Part shown: piece by piece, positions 51,285-60,657 of the stretch
Numbering within the stretch: position 1 is the first letter of the stretch
Layout: each line of letters opens with the position of its first letter
Source of the DNA: Pseudomonas viridiflava
GTDB lineage: Bacteria; Pseudomonadota; Gammaproteobacteria; Pseudomonadales; Pseudomonadaceae
DNA length: 64,000 nucleotides
NCBI RefSeq assembly: GCF_900580865.1
Contig: NZ_UTBZ01000140.1
Span: 248,001 to 312,000, forward strand
Direction: 5' to 3'
The notes under the pieces: generated by a model
Databases searched by the model: none
What the model was told of the DNA's origin: nothing
The model's input: the letters and a program-made list of their open reading frames with translations, nothing else
Position numbers and translations under genes: made by a program

Positions 51285-51496
51285 GGACGGCTCCGGTGGA
51301 ATGGGGGGCTAAAAACCCGCGCAGTTTACAGGGAGTCTGAAAACGTAGCGAGCGAAGACGCCCGGTAACGTGCGTTGGGGTGTAATTGCCTGCATGAGAC
51401 GTGAATGTGGGTGGAGAGTTCAGGTAGCGGGTTTAGCGTAGTTGGAAATCGGACGAAGGTGATCAGCTTGGGATATGTATTGATTGAGAAGCCGCC

Positions 51497-51570
51497 TTCG
51501 CGAGCAAGCTCGCTCCCACATGGATCTGCGTCGTTCACACATCCAGTGTGGGAGCGAGCCTGCTCGCGAA
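51497..51570. repeat. Hybrid REP-type palindrome between DUF3999 and fbp
   Basis: The left arm has the GAGCAAGCTC form and the right arm corresponds to the GAGCAGGCTC form, so the arms mismatch at one position, unlike the other copies. The 308-base gap 51285-51592 otherwise shows the fbp promoter region and nothing more that I can identify. Confidence 0.85.
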
Positions 51571-51592
51571 TGGCGCGCAGCGCCAGCCATTC

Positions 51593-52957
51593 TCAGGTGT
51601 TGGTTGGCGGCTTGCGCAACAAGCTAAACGCCATCGCCCCAAGAAACACCACGCTCAACAGCAACACCGCCCACAACCCGATCTTCTTCCAATTGGTCTC
51701 AGCCACCGCCGCCGTGGTCGCTGTCGAAGTCTGTGTAGCCACCGCATCACCCTGCACCGACGCCTTGCCCAGTAACGCCAGTTTCTCCGGTTTGAAATCC
51801 GGAATCAGCGTTGCCAACGGCAGATTCGCCGTTTTAACGCTCGAATTACCCAACGCCAAACTGTAAGGCCCCTCCCCCCGCGCCAGGAAGATCACCTGCG
51901 TCGCACGCACCGCGTATTTCACGCTTGGCGCCTGCTCGCCCAGACCGCCACCGCGCTCATCCACCACCAACTTCAACTGCTGCACAGTCTGCCCGTAGAG
52001 CTGCAATTCGTTCTGCTGCACGTCCTGATTATTCTGGGTCAGGCGATAGAGCAAACCGCTGCTCAGCGTCTGCCAGGGCAAACTGCTTTCACGGCGCCCT
52101 GCCAGCGTCACTGGCGCCAGGCTGTTCGGCTGTTTCAGCTCGACCTGCACGCGCTCGACATTCAGCCCCATCGGCAACTGCCAGGTGTATTCCCCGGCCT
52201 TGGTGCTGCTGCCGGCCAATGCCTGCGACCAGACCAATGGCAGCGGCAAATCGCGCGGATCACTGCTTTTCAATTGTGCCGCCGTCAGGATCGGCGCCGA
52301 ATTCGGCGACTCCCACAACAGCCGCACATAACGCGCCGATTGCCCCGGCAATGTCACTTCATGCTGTTCGATGCGCTCATCGGAAAAGGTCAGCCGTGCA
52401 ACCTGACCTTCACCCCACGCTTGCCAATGTTGCAAGTCGTCGCTGGCTTCGATGCTGAAGCGCTGGAAGCCATCGCGCTCGCTGGTCCAGTCGAGGATCA
52501 ATTGCTGCAACGGTGCCTTGATCGCACTAGCGTCCAACAGCCAGCCACGCAGCACTTCTTCACCCGCCTCCAACTGGCTGGACGGTTGCACTTCGACCAG
52601 CGTGCCGTTGGTGGTCGATTGCACGCGCACGTTCGGCGCGCGTTCGCTGGCGTCGGCGGCGTTGTACAGCGGGAACCATTTCACCGCGTGCAACTGACCG
52701 TCGTCACGGGTTTGCGCCGACTCGCGCGCCAGGGCGTAAGCCTGAGGTTCGCCGGCAGCGTTGAACACGCGCAAGTCACTGAGGTCGGTCTGGCGCGCCT
52801 GCAATTGCACGCTCAGGGGCAATTCGAGGCGGTACCACGGGCCGTTACCGCTCACCGACAGCGGCACCTGCGTGGCGAAGTCCGCCGGTTTTTCCTGAGC
52901 GCCAGCGGCCATCACCACGCCCAACGCCAACCAACCCAGATTTCGCATACGGCTCAA
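51593..52957 (-). CDS. DUF3999 membrane-anchored protein
   Basis: A 454-residue protein with an N-terminal signal-like segment (MRNLGWLALGVVMAAGAQ), a large beta-rich periplasmic region (about 25-400), and one C-terminal membrane helix (about 425-447, IGLWAVLLLSVVFLGAMAFSLL) with a short cytoplasmic tail. This is the DUF3999 layout. Start is a TTG at 52957 that overlaps the stop of the DUF2339 gene and has GGAG seven bases upstream; an ATG three codons later is possible. Function unknown; consistently paired with DUF2339. Confidence 0.85.
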   Translation of the reverse strand: MSRMRNLGWLALGVVMAAGAQEKPADFATQVPLSVSGNGPWYRLELPLSVQLQARQTDLSDLRVFNAAGEPQAYALARESAQTRDDGQLHAVKWFPLYNAADASERAPNVRVQSTTNGTLVEVQPSSQLEAGEEVLRGWLLDASAIKAPLQQLILDWTSERDGFQRFSIEASDDLQHWQAWGEGQVARLTFSDERIEQHEVTLPGQSARYVRLLWESPNSAPILTAAQLKSSDPRDLPLPLVWSQALAGSSTKAGEYTWQLPMGLNVERVQVELKQPNSLAPVTLAGRRESSLPWQTLSSGLLYRLTQNNQDVQQNELQLYGQTVQQLKLVVDERGGGLGEQAPSVKYAVRATQVIFLARGEGPYSLALGNSSVKTANLPLATLIPDFKPEKLALLGKASVQGDAVATQTSTATTAAVAETNWKKIGLWAVLLLSVVFLGAMAFSLLRKPPTNT

Positions 52958-55900
52958 GATGAAACTCCTTCGGTGTCCGGGGCCGGTTTGTCCGCCACCA
53001 GGTCAGCGTCGACGCGTTTGGGCGGCAGCGGCGCGAAATAGCCGACCACCAGCAGCAACACGCCAACACCGATAAACGAGACGATCCGGGCGAGGCCACC
53101 ACGGTTGCTCAATTCGACAAAAATCAGTTTGGCCACCACCAGCGCAATCAGCGCCGCGCCGATCAGCCACACTTCGCGACGATGACGCAGATGCCCGCCG
53201 ATCATCAGGCCCAGCGCCATCAACGTCCAGACGATGGACAATCCGGCCTGTACCAGCATCGAGGCGAGCAGCGTATCAAGCACGAACGGAATCCCGGCCC
53301 AATGGTGCGCGGCGCGGGTGACCAGCGCTGTGCAGAAGGCGAACAGCGAAACTCCGGCGATCAATTGCGTGCCGTAATCGGCGTAGTCCTGGCGGATCGA
53401 CAACTGCGAAACCGCACTGCGCGACCAGACGTAAACACCGAACAATGCGAACAACAAACCCAGCTCCAATGGATTGAGCAGCGGCACGTACGGCAGCGGC
53501 TCAGCGTTGCCATCGCTGACGCCATTGGCCAGCCAGAACCATGCGAGCATCAACAACGCTAACGGCGCAGCGGCGTACAAACGGTACTCGCGAGGGAATG
53601 CCGCCACCGGCCACGGCCAACTGCGCGGTGCCGCCGCCAGCAGCAGATACAGACTCGGCAGAATCGCCCAGCCGAGCCAGCGCCAGGCGTTGTATTGCTC
53701 GGGCAACAGCAGCAGGCCGTAACGCAATTCCAGCGCCAGCACGCCAATCAGCAACCAACAGCCGAGCACATGCGCGGTGCTCAAGGCTCGTGCCGGCAGC
53801 ATCGGCGCCAAGCGGCGCAGACTGAAGAAATGCACGGTGAATACCGCCGTCCATGCCAGCCAACCAAAATCCGCCGCCGGGTGATAACGCGAGTGCCAAG
53901 CGGCGAGCAGCACTAGCCCGGCAGTCGGAATCAATAAGGTGCAAAGCAAGCCCAGCGCCGGCCATTTCAACCGCAGCGACAACAGTGCCCACAACGCCAC
54001 GCTGACGGCGGCAACCAACAGCAACAAAGTGCCTTGCAGATTCGGCGCAGCAAAGCGCAGCACTTCACTGACCCACGCCAACGCCCACCAACCGGCGCCC
54101 CACACCAGCAACACTTCGGACAAGCGCTGCAAGCTCAATGCATCGAATGCCGAAGCGTGATTGCCCATTTGCAGGCGCCACGCACCGATCATCGCCGCCA
54201 GCCCCAGCACCAGCGGCGTCCAGAATCCGCCATGGGCCAACGGCTTCAGACCTTCGCTGGACAGCGGCCCAAGCAACTCGGGGCCGGCCAGCAAAAACGC
54301 CGCGCCACCGATGACCTGCAACAGCAGACCGAAGACAAAGCTCACTCGCTGCTGGAGGTACAGGCTCAGCCAGATGATCAACAAACCACTGGCCGCCCAC
54401 ACCGCGCTCGCCGTTTGCCACGGCAGCACAAACAACACCGCCAGATTGATCAGCACCAACCCGGCCAACAACACCACCGACAAACCGCGCAGCAGACGCA
54501 CATCGCCGCGCACCATTTCATCGCGAGACGCCAACAGCATGCCGGCGATCAACGCCAGCCCGATCAACGACGCACTGAGCAAGCCGCTCCAACCGGCGCT
54601 GAACACTGCGGCGGAATCTTCCCCTGCACCTTGCAGACGCAGCAGGAACAACGCGCCGCCGAGCAACTGCACAGCAAACGCTGTGAACAGGAACGTACGC
54701 GACTGAATCCGCAGACCGACAAACAACGTCACCAACCCGGCCAGCGCCCAACTGATCGCCGTGGCCTGAACGAAGAAGAACAGCGGCGCCAGGAGATAAA
54801 GGAAGGTCAGGCCCAGACACGCCAGTACCGGCAAGCCTTGACGCTCCCAAGGTGATGCCTGTTCCGGCGAGGCCTTGCGCAGTTGATAGAAACTGAACAG
54901 CAACGAGATGCCGAGCATCAACGCGCCCAGTGGCGCACCGTCGAGCAGACTGCTTTCGCCAGCGCGCAATTGGCTGAGGAAGGCCAACGCCGCCCCCAGT
55001 TGCAGGAGCAAGGCAAACGCCCGGGCGAACGGACGGTGCTGACGCAAGCCGAGCCAGAAAATCCCCGCGCCTTCCACCGCCCACGCTGCCGAGGTCCAGC
55101 GCGCATCCAGCCCCAACGGAATCGCCAGACTGGCAAAAATCACCCCCAGCGCTAGACAGGTTTCGCCCAGCAACACCGCCCGGCCGCTCATCAACACCTT
55201 GGCCAGCGCCATGTAGATCATGCCCAGTGCGAGTGCACTGAACGCCGCCGCAAATTCCAGATGCTGGACCAACGCAAACTGCAATCCGAAGCCAATGATC
55301 GGTGGACCGAACAGCATCGTTCCATCGACGTAATCGCCCTTGCGCGCCGACCACTGCAGCATCGCTTCGCGGTTGCTGTCCGCCGGCGCATCGGGCATGT
55401 CGAGCAACTTGCGCCGGGCAAACAGCAGGCCGATGGCGAGGTACATCAGGAAGAACAGAATCAGGAACGGCTCGGTGCTCCACAACAGCTCTGGCGCATA
55501 CGAGCGCAAACCCCAAGCGAAACCGATGCCGAAGGTGCCGACGAAGCCGATCAGGTTGAGCAGGCGCCAGGCCTTGAACCAGGCGATGGCAAGAATGCCG
55601 GCGTTGAGCAGCGCGAAATAGCTGAATAGCGCGACATGGTTGCCGGCGCCGGTCGAGGTCAGAATCGGCGCGGCGAAACCACCCAATGCCGCCGCAGCTG
55701 CCAGCCCTAAAGCATCCTGAGTGATCGCCAGAATCGCCGAGAACACCGTCACCGCGACCAACAGGCCAAGCGCAGCGGACGGATCAAGTAATGGGTGCAG
55801 ACGCATCGCCGCAAACACCGTCAGGTACAGCACCGCAATCCCGGTGCCTTGCAGCATCAACGCGTAATTGCTGTTGCGCCGGCGTAGCCACCAGCCCAGC

Positions 55901-56538
55901 GCGAGCAAGCCCAACGCGGCCGCCGCGACACCGGCGTAACGCAACTCGATCGGCACGACCATGCCTTCGGTGGCGTAGCGCAGCAGGAATGCGAGACCGA
56001 AGAAGAGCAACACCACGCCGACCCGCAGTACGGTGTTGCCACCAAACAGCCAGTTACGCGCGGCGCTGATGCCGCGTTCGATGAGGTTCGGGCCACGAGG
56101 CTCGACGGGCGCATGCGGCTCGGGCGTAACGGCGTCGAGACGCCAGACATCGTCCGGCAGCGGTTGACTGGTTTCGCTGGCGACGGCGGAAATCGGTTCA
56201 AGTTCGGGCGGCAGCTCCCAGATCAGTTCGGGTGCCGGCGCTTCTTCGACTGCTTTGAGGGGTTCGACGATAGGTTCGGCGGCCGGCGCCGAAGTCGGTG
56301 GAGGGGCAGCATGAAGTGGCGCGCCTTCGAGCAAAAACAGACGTTGCTCGACACCTTGCAAAGCGACCTTCGCCTGCTCAAGTTGCTGCTGTTGCGCCGC
56401 CGCCAGCGAGCCAAGCCGCGCAATGCGAATCGTCTGCCCGATCACCAGCCCCAGCAACGCGCCCAATAGCGCATGACTGAACGACTCGTCGAGCAGCCAG
56501 CCGAGCACCAGCCCGATCAACATGAACATCCATTGCAT
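52954..56538 (-). CDS. DUF2339 giant multispanning membrane protein
   Basis: A 1194-residue inner-membrane protein. It has an N-terminal helix pair, a coiled segment (AAAQQQQLEQAKVALQGVEQRL), a Pro/Ala/Glu-rich cytoplasmic linker (about 70-150), then roughly thirty membrane helices to near the C-terminus. This matches DUF2339, a family of unknown function. I prefer the ATG at 56538 (MQWMFMLIGLVLG, AGGG upstream) to a frame 19 codons longer. It overlaps the DUF3999 gene by four bases, so the two products are made together and may form one complex. Confidence 0.88.
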   Translation of the reverse strand: MQWMFMLIGLVLGWLLDESFSHALLGALLGLVIGQTIRIARLGSLAAAQQQQLEQAKVALQGVEQRLFLLEGAPLHAAPPPTSAPAAEPIVEPLKAVEEAPAPELIWELPPELEPISAVASETSQPLPDDVWRLDAVTPEPHAPVEPRGPNLIERGISAARNWLFGGNTVLRVGVVLLFFGLAFLLRYATEGMVVPIELRYAGVAAAALGLLALGWWLRRRNSNYALMLQGTGIAVLYLTVFAAMRLHPLLDPSAALGLLVAVTVFSAILAITQDALGLAAAAALGGFAAPILTSTGAGNHVALFSYFALLNAGILAIAWFKAWRLLNLIGFVGTFGIGFAWGLRSYAPELLWSTEPFLILFFLMYLAIGLLFARRKLLDMPDAPADSNREAMLQWSARKGDYVDGTMLFGPPIIGFGLQFALVQHLEFAAAFSALALGMIYMALAKVLMSGRAVLLGETCLALGVIFASLAIPLGLDARWTSAAWAVEGAGIFWLGLRQHRPFARAFALLLQLGAALAFLSQLRAGESSLLDGAPLGALMLGISLLFSFYQLRKASPEQASPWERQGLPVLACLGLTFLYLLAPLFFFVQATAISWALAGLVTLFVGLRIQSRTFLFTAFAVQLLGGALFLLRLQGAGEDSAAVFSAGWSGLLSASLIGLALIAGMLLASRDEMVRGDVRLLRGLSVVLLAGLVLINLAVLFVLPWQTASAVWAASGLLIIWLSLYLQQRVSFVFGLLLQVIGGAAFLLAGPELLGPLSSEGLKPLAHGGFWTPLVLGLAAMIGAWRLQMGNHASAFDALSLQRLSEVLLVWGAGWWALAWVSEVLRFAAPNLQGTLLLLVAAVSVALWALLSLRLKWPALGLLCTLLIPTAGLVLLAAWHSRYHPAADFGWLAWTAVFTVHFFSLRRLAPMLPARALSTAHVLGCWLLIGVLALELRYGLLLLPEQYNAWRWLGWAILPSLYLLLAAAPRSWPWPVAAFPREYRLYAAAPLALLMLAWFWLANGVSDGNAEPLPYVPLLNPLELGLLFALFGVYVWSRSAVSQLSIRQDYADYGTQLIAGVSLFAFCTALVTRAAHHWAGIPFVLDTLLASMLVQAGLSIVWTLMALGLMIGGHLRHRREVWLIGAALIALVVAKLIFVELSNRGGLARIVSFIGVGVLLLVVGYFAPLPPKRVDADLVADKPAPDTEGVSS

Positions 56539-56594
56539 GGTCGATATCCCTAAGCGCAAAGGCCAATCCGGGAAGATTAGCGCAGCCTGACCCA

Positions 56595-56672
56595 AAAAGA
56601 TCGCAGCCTTCGGCAGCTCCTACAGGGTTATGCGAACACCTGTGTAGGAGCTGCCGAAGGCTGCGATCTTTT
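56595..56672. repeat. REP-type palindrome (GATCGCAGCC family) after glgP
   Basis: Arms AAAAGATCGCAGCCTTCGGC and complement around ACAGGGTTATGCGAACACCTGT, which is itself partly palindromic. Lies between the glgP stop and the DUF2339 start. Confidence 0.85.
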
Positions 56673-56705
56673 CCGGCACGCGATTATATCGAGCCGAACG
56701 GAAAG

Positions 56706-59156
56706 TTACTCCAACGCTTTCCAGATATCCGTGGCGTACTCGCGAATCGTCCGGTCCGAGGAGAACCAGCCCATCCGCGCCGTGTTCAGCACTGCGGAAC
56801 GCCACCAGTTGTTGGAGTCGTGCCAATGCTCTTCAACGCGTTTCTGCGCTTCCCAATAGGAGTCGAAGTCGGCGCAGACCAGGAAGCGGTCGTAATCCAC
56901 CAGCGAATCGATCAGCCCGGTGTAGCGCGAAGTGTCATCCGGCGAGAACACTCCGCTGCGAATCGCTTGCAGGACATCGTTCAAACGATGCGACGCGGCA
57001 ATGTCCGGCAATGCGCTGAACTCGTGGTTCTGTTTACGCGCTTCCACCTGCTGGGCGCTGAGGCCGAAAATGAACATGTGCTCAGCACCGATGCGCTCGC
57101 ACATTTCCACGTTAGCGCCGTCCAGCGTGCCGATGGTCAGTGCGCCGTTGAGGCCGAACTTCATGTTACTGGTGCCCGACGCCTCGAAACCGGCGGTGGA
57201 AATCTGCTCGGACAAGTCCGCTGCGGGAATGATGCTCTCCGCGAGACTGACGTTGTAGTTGGGCAGGAACACCACTTTCAGCAAGCCGCGCACCGTCGGG
57301 TCGTTGTTCACCACCCGGGCGATGTCGTTGGTCAGTTTGATGATCAGTTTGGCCTGGTGATAACTCGCCGCCGCTTTACCGGCGAAGATTTTCACCCGTG
57401 GCACCCAGTCGACTTCCGGCTCGGCGCGGATCGCCTGATACAGCGCTACGGTGTGCATCAGGTTGAGCAACTGGCGTTTGTATTCGTGGATCCGTTTAAC
57501 CTGCACGTCGAACATCGCCGCCGGATTGACCGCGATGCCCAACCGTTCGTGAATCAGATAGGCCAGGGCTTTTTTGCTGTGCAGGCGTTGCTCGGCGAAG
57601 GCTTTGCGGAACGCGGTTTTTTCGGCGAACGGCTCAAGATCGAGCAGACGCTCTTCAGGGTTATCCAACAGATCCGGGCCGAGCGCGTCGACCAGCATCG
57701 AGGTCAATTCGGAGTTGGCCTGATAAAGCCAGCGGCGGAAGGTAATGCCGTTGGTTTTGTTGTTGATCCGCTCCGGATACAACTTGTGCAATTCGGCAAA
57801 CACGGTTTTGCGCATCAATTGCGTGTGCAATCCGGAGACGCCGTTGACGCTGTGCGAACCGAGGAATGCGAGGTTGCCCATGCGCACCCGGCGACCGTTG
57901 TCTTCTTCGATCAGCGACACCGCACGCAGCACATCGAAATCGTGAATGCCTTTGGCCCGCAGGGAGTCGATGTGCTGAGCGTTGATCAAGTAAATGATCT
58001 GCATGTGCCGTGGCAACATGCGTTCCATCAGGCCCACCGGCCAGGTTTCCAGCGCTTCCGGCAGCAACGTGTGGTTGGTGTACGACAGCGTATCGACCGT
58101 CACTTGCCACGCTGCATCCCAGGCCACGTCGTAGACGTCGACCAGTTGCCGCATCAATTCGGCCACGGCAATCGAGGGGTGGGTGTCGTTGAGCTGGATC
58201 GCTGCGTGATCGCCCAGGGTCAACACCGAGGTGTGCATGTTGCGGTGACGGCGCAGCAAATCCTGCAAGGAAGCAGCGACAAAGAAGTATTCCTGGCGCA
58301 GGCGCAGCTCTTGCCCCGCTTCGGTGCTGTCCGCCGGGTAAAGCACGCGGGAGATACTTTCCGCCCGGGCAACCTCGGCGACCGCGCCCAAGTGGTCGCC
58401 GGCGTTGAAGCGCTCCAGGTGCAAATCTTCCATGGCGCGGGCACGCCACAGACGCAAGGTGTTGACGCTCGCCCCGCGCCAGCCGACCACGGGCGTGTCG
58501 TAAGCAATGGCACGGACGGTTTCCGCCGGCGACCAGACTTGTTTGGATTTGCCGCTGACATCGGTGACGGTTTCAACGCTGCCGCCGAAACCGATGGTGT
58601 AAACCACTTCTGGCCGTTCGAACTCCCACGGGTTGCCGAAGTCCAGCCAGTGCTCGGTCTGCTCCTGCTGCCAGCCGTCGACGATGGCCTGACGGAACAA
58701 GCCGTGCTCATAACGAATGCCGTAGCCGTGACCCGCAATGCCGAGGGTCGACATGCTTTCCATGAAGCACGCCGCCAGACGCCCGAGGCCGCCGTTGCCG
58801 AGCGCTGCGTCAGGCTCCAGCAAACGGATGCGCTCCAGATCGACACCGAGTTCGGTCAGCGCTTCACGGGCGACGTCGAGCAGGCCGAGGTTGCTCAGGC
58901 TGTCATAGAGCAGGCGGCCGATAAGAAATTCCAGTGAGAGGTAGTACACCCGTTTCTGACCTTTGCGGTAGATCTGCCGGGTGTGGTCCATCCAGTGCTC
59001 GACCATGTGATCACGCGCCGCGAGGGCGATGGCTTCGAACCAGTCATGGTCGAACGCGTGATCGGGGTCTTTGCCCACCGCGTAGGTGAGCTTGGTCAGG
59101 ACGGCGTCGCGGAATGCGGCCACCTCTGCTTCGCGAACTAGTGGTTCTTGAGTCAT
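56706..59156 (-). CDS. glgP: Glycogen/starch/alpha-glucan phosphorylase
   Basis: PLP-dependent phosphorylase releasing glucose-1-phosphate from alpha-glucan; 816 residues, standard length. The PLP lysine is Lys666 in GTSNMKFGLNGALTIGTLDGAN. LEFLIGRLL, ALGNGGLGRLAACF and QLNDTHPSIAVAEL are also typical. Start ATG 59156 with GAGG upstream (a TTG one codon earlier is not needed). It stands alone here; no other glycogen gene is in the window. Confidence 0.96.
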   Translation of the reverse strand: MTQEPLVREAEVAAFRDAVLTKLTYAVGKDPDHAFDHDWFEAIALAARDHMVEHWMDHTRQIYRKGQKRVYYLSLEFLIGRLLYDSLSNLGLLDVAREALTELGVDLERIRLLEPDAALGNGGLGRLAACFMESMSTLGIAGHGYGIRYEHGLFRQAIVDGWQQEQTEHWLDFGNPWEFERPEVVYTIGFGGSVETVTDVSGKSKQVWSPAETVRAIAYDTPVVGWRGASVNTLRLWRARAMEDLHLERFNAGDHLGAVAEVARAESISRVLYPADSTEAGQELRLRQEYFFVAASLQDLLRRHRNMHTSVLTLGDHAAIQLNDTHPSIAVAELMRQLVDVYDVAWDAAWQVTVDTLSYTNHTLLPEALETWPVGLMERMLPRHMQIIYLINAQHIDSLRAKGIHDFDVLRAVSLIEEDNGRRVRMGNLAFLGSHSVNGVSGLHTQLMRKTVFAELHKLYPERINNKTNGITFRRWLYQANSELTSMLVDALGPDLLDNPEERLLDLEPFAEKTAFRKAFAEQRLHSKKALAYLIHERLGIAVNPAAMFDVQVKRIHEYKRQLLNLMHTVALYQAIRAEPEVDWVPRVKIFAGKAAASYHQAKLIIKLTNDIARVVNNDPTVRGLLKVVFLPNYNVSLAESIIPAADLSEQISTAGFEASGTSNMKFGLNGALTIGTLDGANVEMCERIGAEHMFIFGLSAQQVEARKQNHEFSALPDIAASHRLNDVLQAIRSGVFSPDDTSRYTGLIDSLVDYDRFLVCADFDSYWEAQKRVEEHWHDSNNWWRSAVLNTARMGWFSSDRTIREYATDIWKALE

Positions 59157-59373
59157 CAATAGGACCTCGAGCGAGCGGGAATTGTCTGAGCCTAGACGGT
59201 CTGACCGACGGTGAGGGCTCTGGTTCGGCAGTATTTCCTGAGACTGTGAGATAGCCCGGCATTACCTTGGCGAGTGAGCTAATGAATGCAGGGGCCGTGC
59301 CGAATTGTCCGGCAATGTGCCTGTATGCAGAAAAAATCTGGCGAAAGGTTGTTCAAAAATCCACCAGTCCCGG

Positions 59374-59379
59374 TATGAT
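59374..59379 (+). promoter_or_regulatory. Candidate -10 box for the cysteine-cluster gene
   Basis: TATGAT, 36 bases before the ATG, with TTCAAA 16 bases upstream as a poor -35. Compatible with a sigma-70 promoter. The rest of 59157-59415 holds the glgP promoter region and no gene. Confidence 0.4.
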
Positions 59380-59415
59380 CGCGCGCCCTGATGCACACAC
59401 GCCTGGTAACTCCCG

Positions 59416-59853
59416 ATGATGAAGCCCAACCTGATTGCCGCCGCCGAGATCGATCGTCTCGATACGTGGGCAAAATACTCAGCCCCGATGTGCGGTTCCT
59501 GCGTGTCCAGCTGCTGCACGCTGCCGGTTGAGGTGAAGATCAAGGACCTGGTGCGCATCGGTGTGGTCGACGAATTCGAGCTGGGTGATCCGCCGAAGAA
59601 CATCGCCAAGCGTCTGCAAAAGGAAGGCCTGGTCGAGCGCTTCAATCAGAAGTCGGGGATCTTCACCCTGCAGCGTATGAGCAACAACGATTGCTACTAC
59701 CTGGATCGTAAGAGCCGCCTGTGCACCATTTATGACAAGCGCCCGGATACCTGCCGCAATCACCCGAAGATCGGACCGCGGCCGGGGTATTGCGCGTATA
59801 AGCCGAAGGAAGTGGTGCGCGAACAGAATTTCCGCGCGATCGAGCGGTTCTGA
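59416..59853 (+). CDS. YkgJ-family cysteine cluster protein
   Basis: A 145-residue protein of the YkgJ/CxxCxxCC zinc- or iron-binding family. The cysteine pattern is CGSCVSSCC near residues 26-34, then CYYLDRKSRLCTIYDKRPDTCRNHP, and a last CAYKP. Members probably bind Zn or an Fe-S cluster; role unknown. Two adjacent ATGs (59416, 59419) make the exact start ambiguous by one residue. Confidence 0.88.
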   Translation: MMKPNLIAAAEIDRLDTWAKYSAPMCGSCVSSCCTLPVEVKIKDLVRIGVVDEFELGDPPKNIAKRLQKEGLVERFNQKSGIFTLQRMSNNDCYYLDRKSRLCTIYDKRPDTCRNHPKIGPRPGYCAYKPKEVVREQNFRAIERF

Positions 59854-60036
59854 CCCAACCCCGGAGCTGGTCAAAGGCGAGCGCCGCACTGAAAGTGCGG
59901 CTGTAGATTGTTCTTACAGGAACAGGTAACTCGACCCTACCCTCCCGTCGCAATTTCCTATGCTTTATCAAGCATTTACCCGACAGAAAGTATCTCTCTC
60001 CAACACTAGTGTGAAGCATCACTCCTTCAGAGAAAG

Positions 60037-60570
60037 ATGCTCATGCGTTATTTAAAAGTGACAGCCCAGGATCGTAGCGGTAACGGCAAAGCCGATGCCG
60101 TGCAGCTGCACTTCCACAATGGTTCTGCCAACCTCGTCCACGAAGCTTTTGCCCTGGATATGTCCGCCGATGGCTGCATTGAATTCGGCTTCGCGGGTGA
60201 TATCAACAGTGACGGGCAGCAGAATTTTCAGGATCAGTTGCTGCTTACGGCCTTTGCCGAGGTCTTCCTGCAGCTCAACTGGTTCAATTCCGGTGATAAC
60301 TGGAACCGCTATCTGAAAATCGGCGCAACCGACCATCACCAGGACGGCACCCCCAACGTGGTCACGCTTCAATTCAGCGAAGATGATGGCGAGCTCAGCA
60401 AACCCATCAAGATCCGACGCGCAGCAGCGTACGATGGAGACAATGATGGCAGCCTCGATTCCTTCACCAACTCCGATGTGAACGGCGATGGAATAGCCAA
60501 CCAGGCGGACAAGGTTGTACTTCGCCGGATCGCAGAAACCTTCCTCGCGTTTCGCTGGTTCGACGCTTGA
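60037..60570 (+). CDS. Duplicated calcium-loop (dockerin/EF-hand-like) protein
   Basis: A 177-residue acidic protein made of two tandem copies of one module. Copy 1 (about 4-85) begins RYLKVTAQDRSGNGKADAV and ends LTAFAEVFLQLNWF; copy 2 (about 91-176) begins RYLKIGATDHHQDGTPNVV and ends LRRIAETFLAFRWF. Each holds Asp-rich loops (DINSDGQQNFQD; DGDNDGSLDSF; DVNGDGIANQAD) like EF-hand or dockerin calcium loops. There is no signal peptide or membrane segment, though a C-terminal type I or leaderless route cannot be excluded. Start may be ATG 60037 or 60043. No family recognised with confidence. Confidence 0.7.
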   Translation: MLMRYLKVTAQDRSGNGKADAVQLHFHNGSANLVHEAFALDMSADGCIEFGFAGDINSDGQQNFQDQLLLTAFAEVFLQLNWFNSGDNWNRYLKIGATDHHQDGTPNVVTLQFSEDDGELSKPIKIRRAAAYDGDNDGSLDSFTNSDVNGDGIANQADKVVLRRIAETFLAFRWFDA

Positions 60571-60608
60571 TCCTCTCATCGCTTCGTTGCTGATCGCAGA
60601 CAAACAAA

Positions 60609-60642
60609 AACGCCCCCGGTCTCGCGACCGGGGGCGTTTTTT
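60609..60642. terminator. Bidirectional terminator between the calcium-loop gene and typA
   Basis: AACGCCCCCGGT, CTCGCG, ACCGGGGGCGTT followed by TTTT, with a run of A on the other side: a strong 12-bp stem serving two convergent genes. Confidence 0.88.
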
Positions 60643-60657
60643 CAAGCTCGGGCTAAA

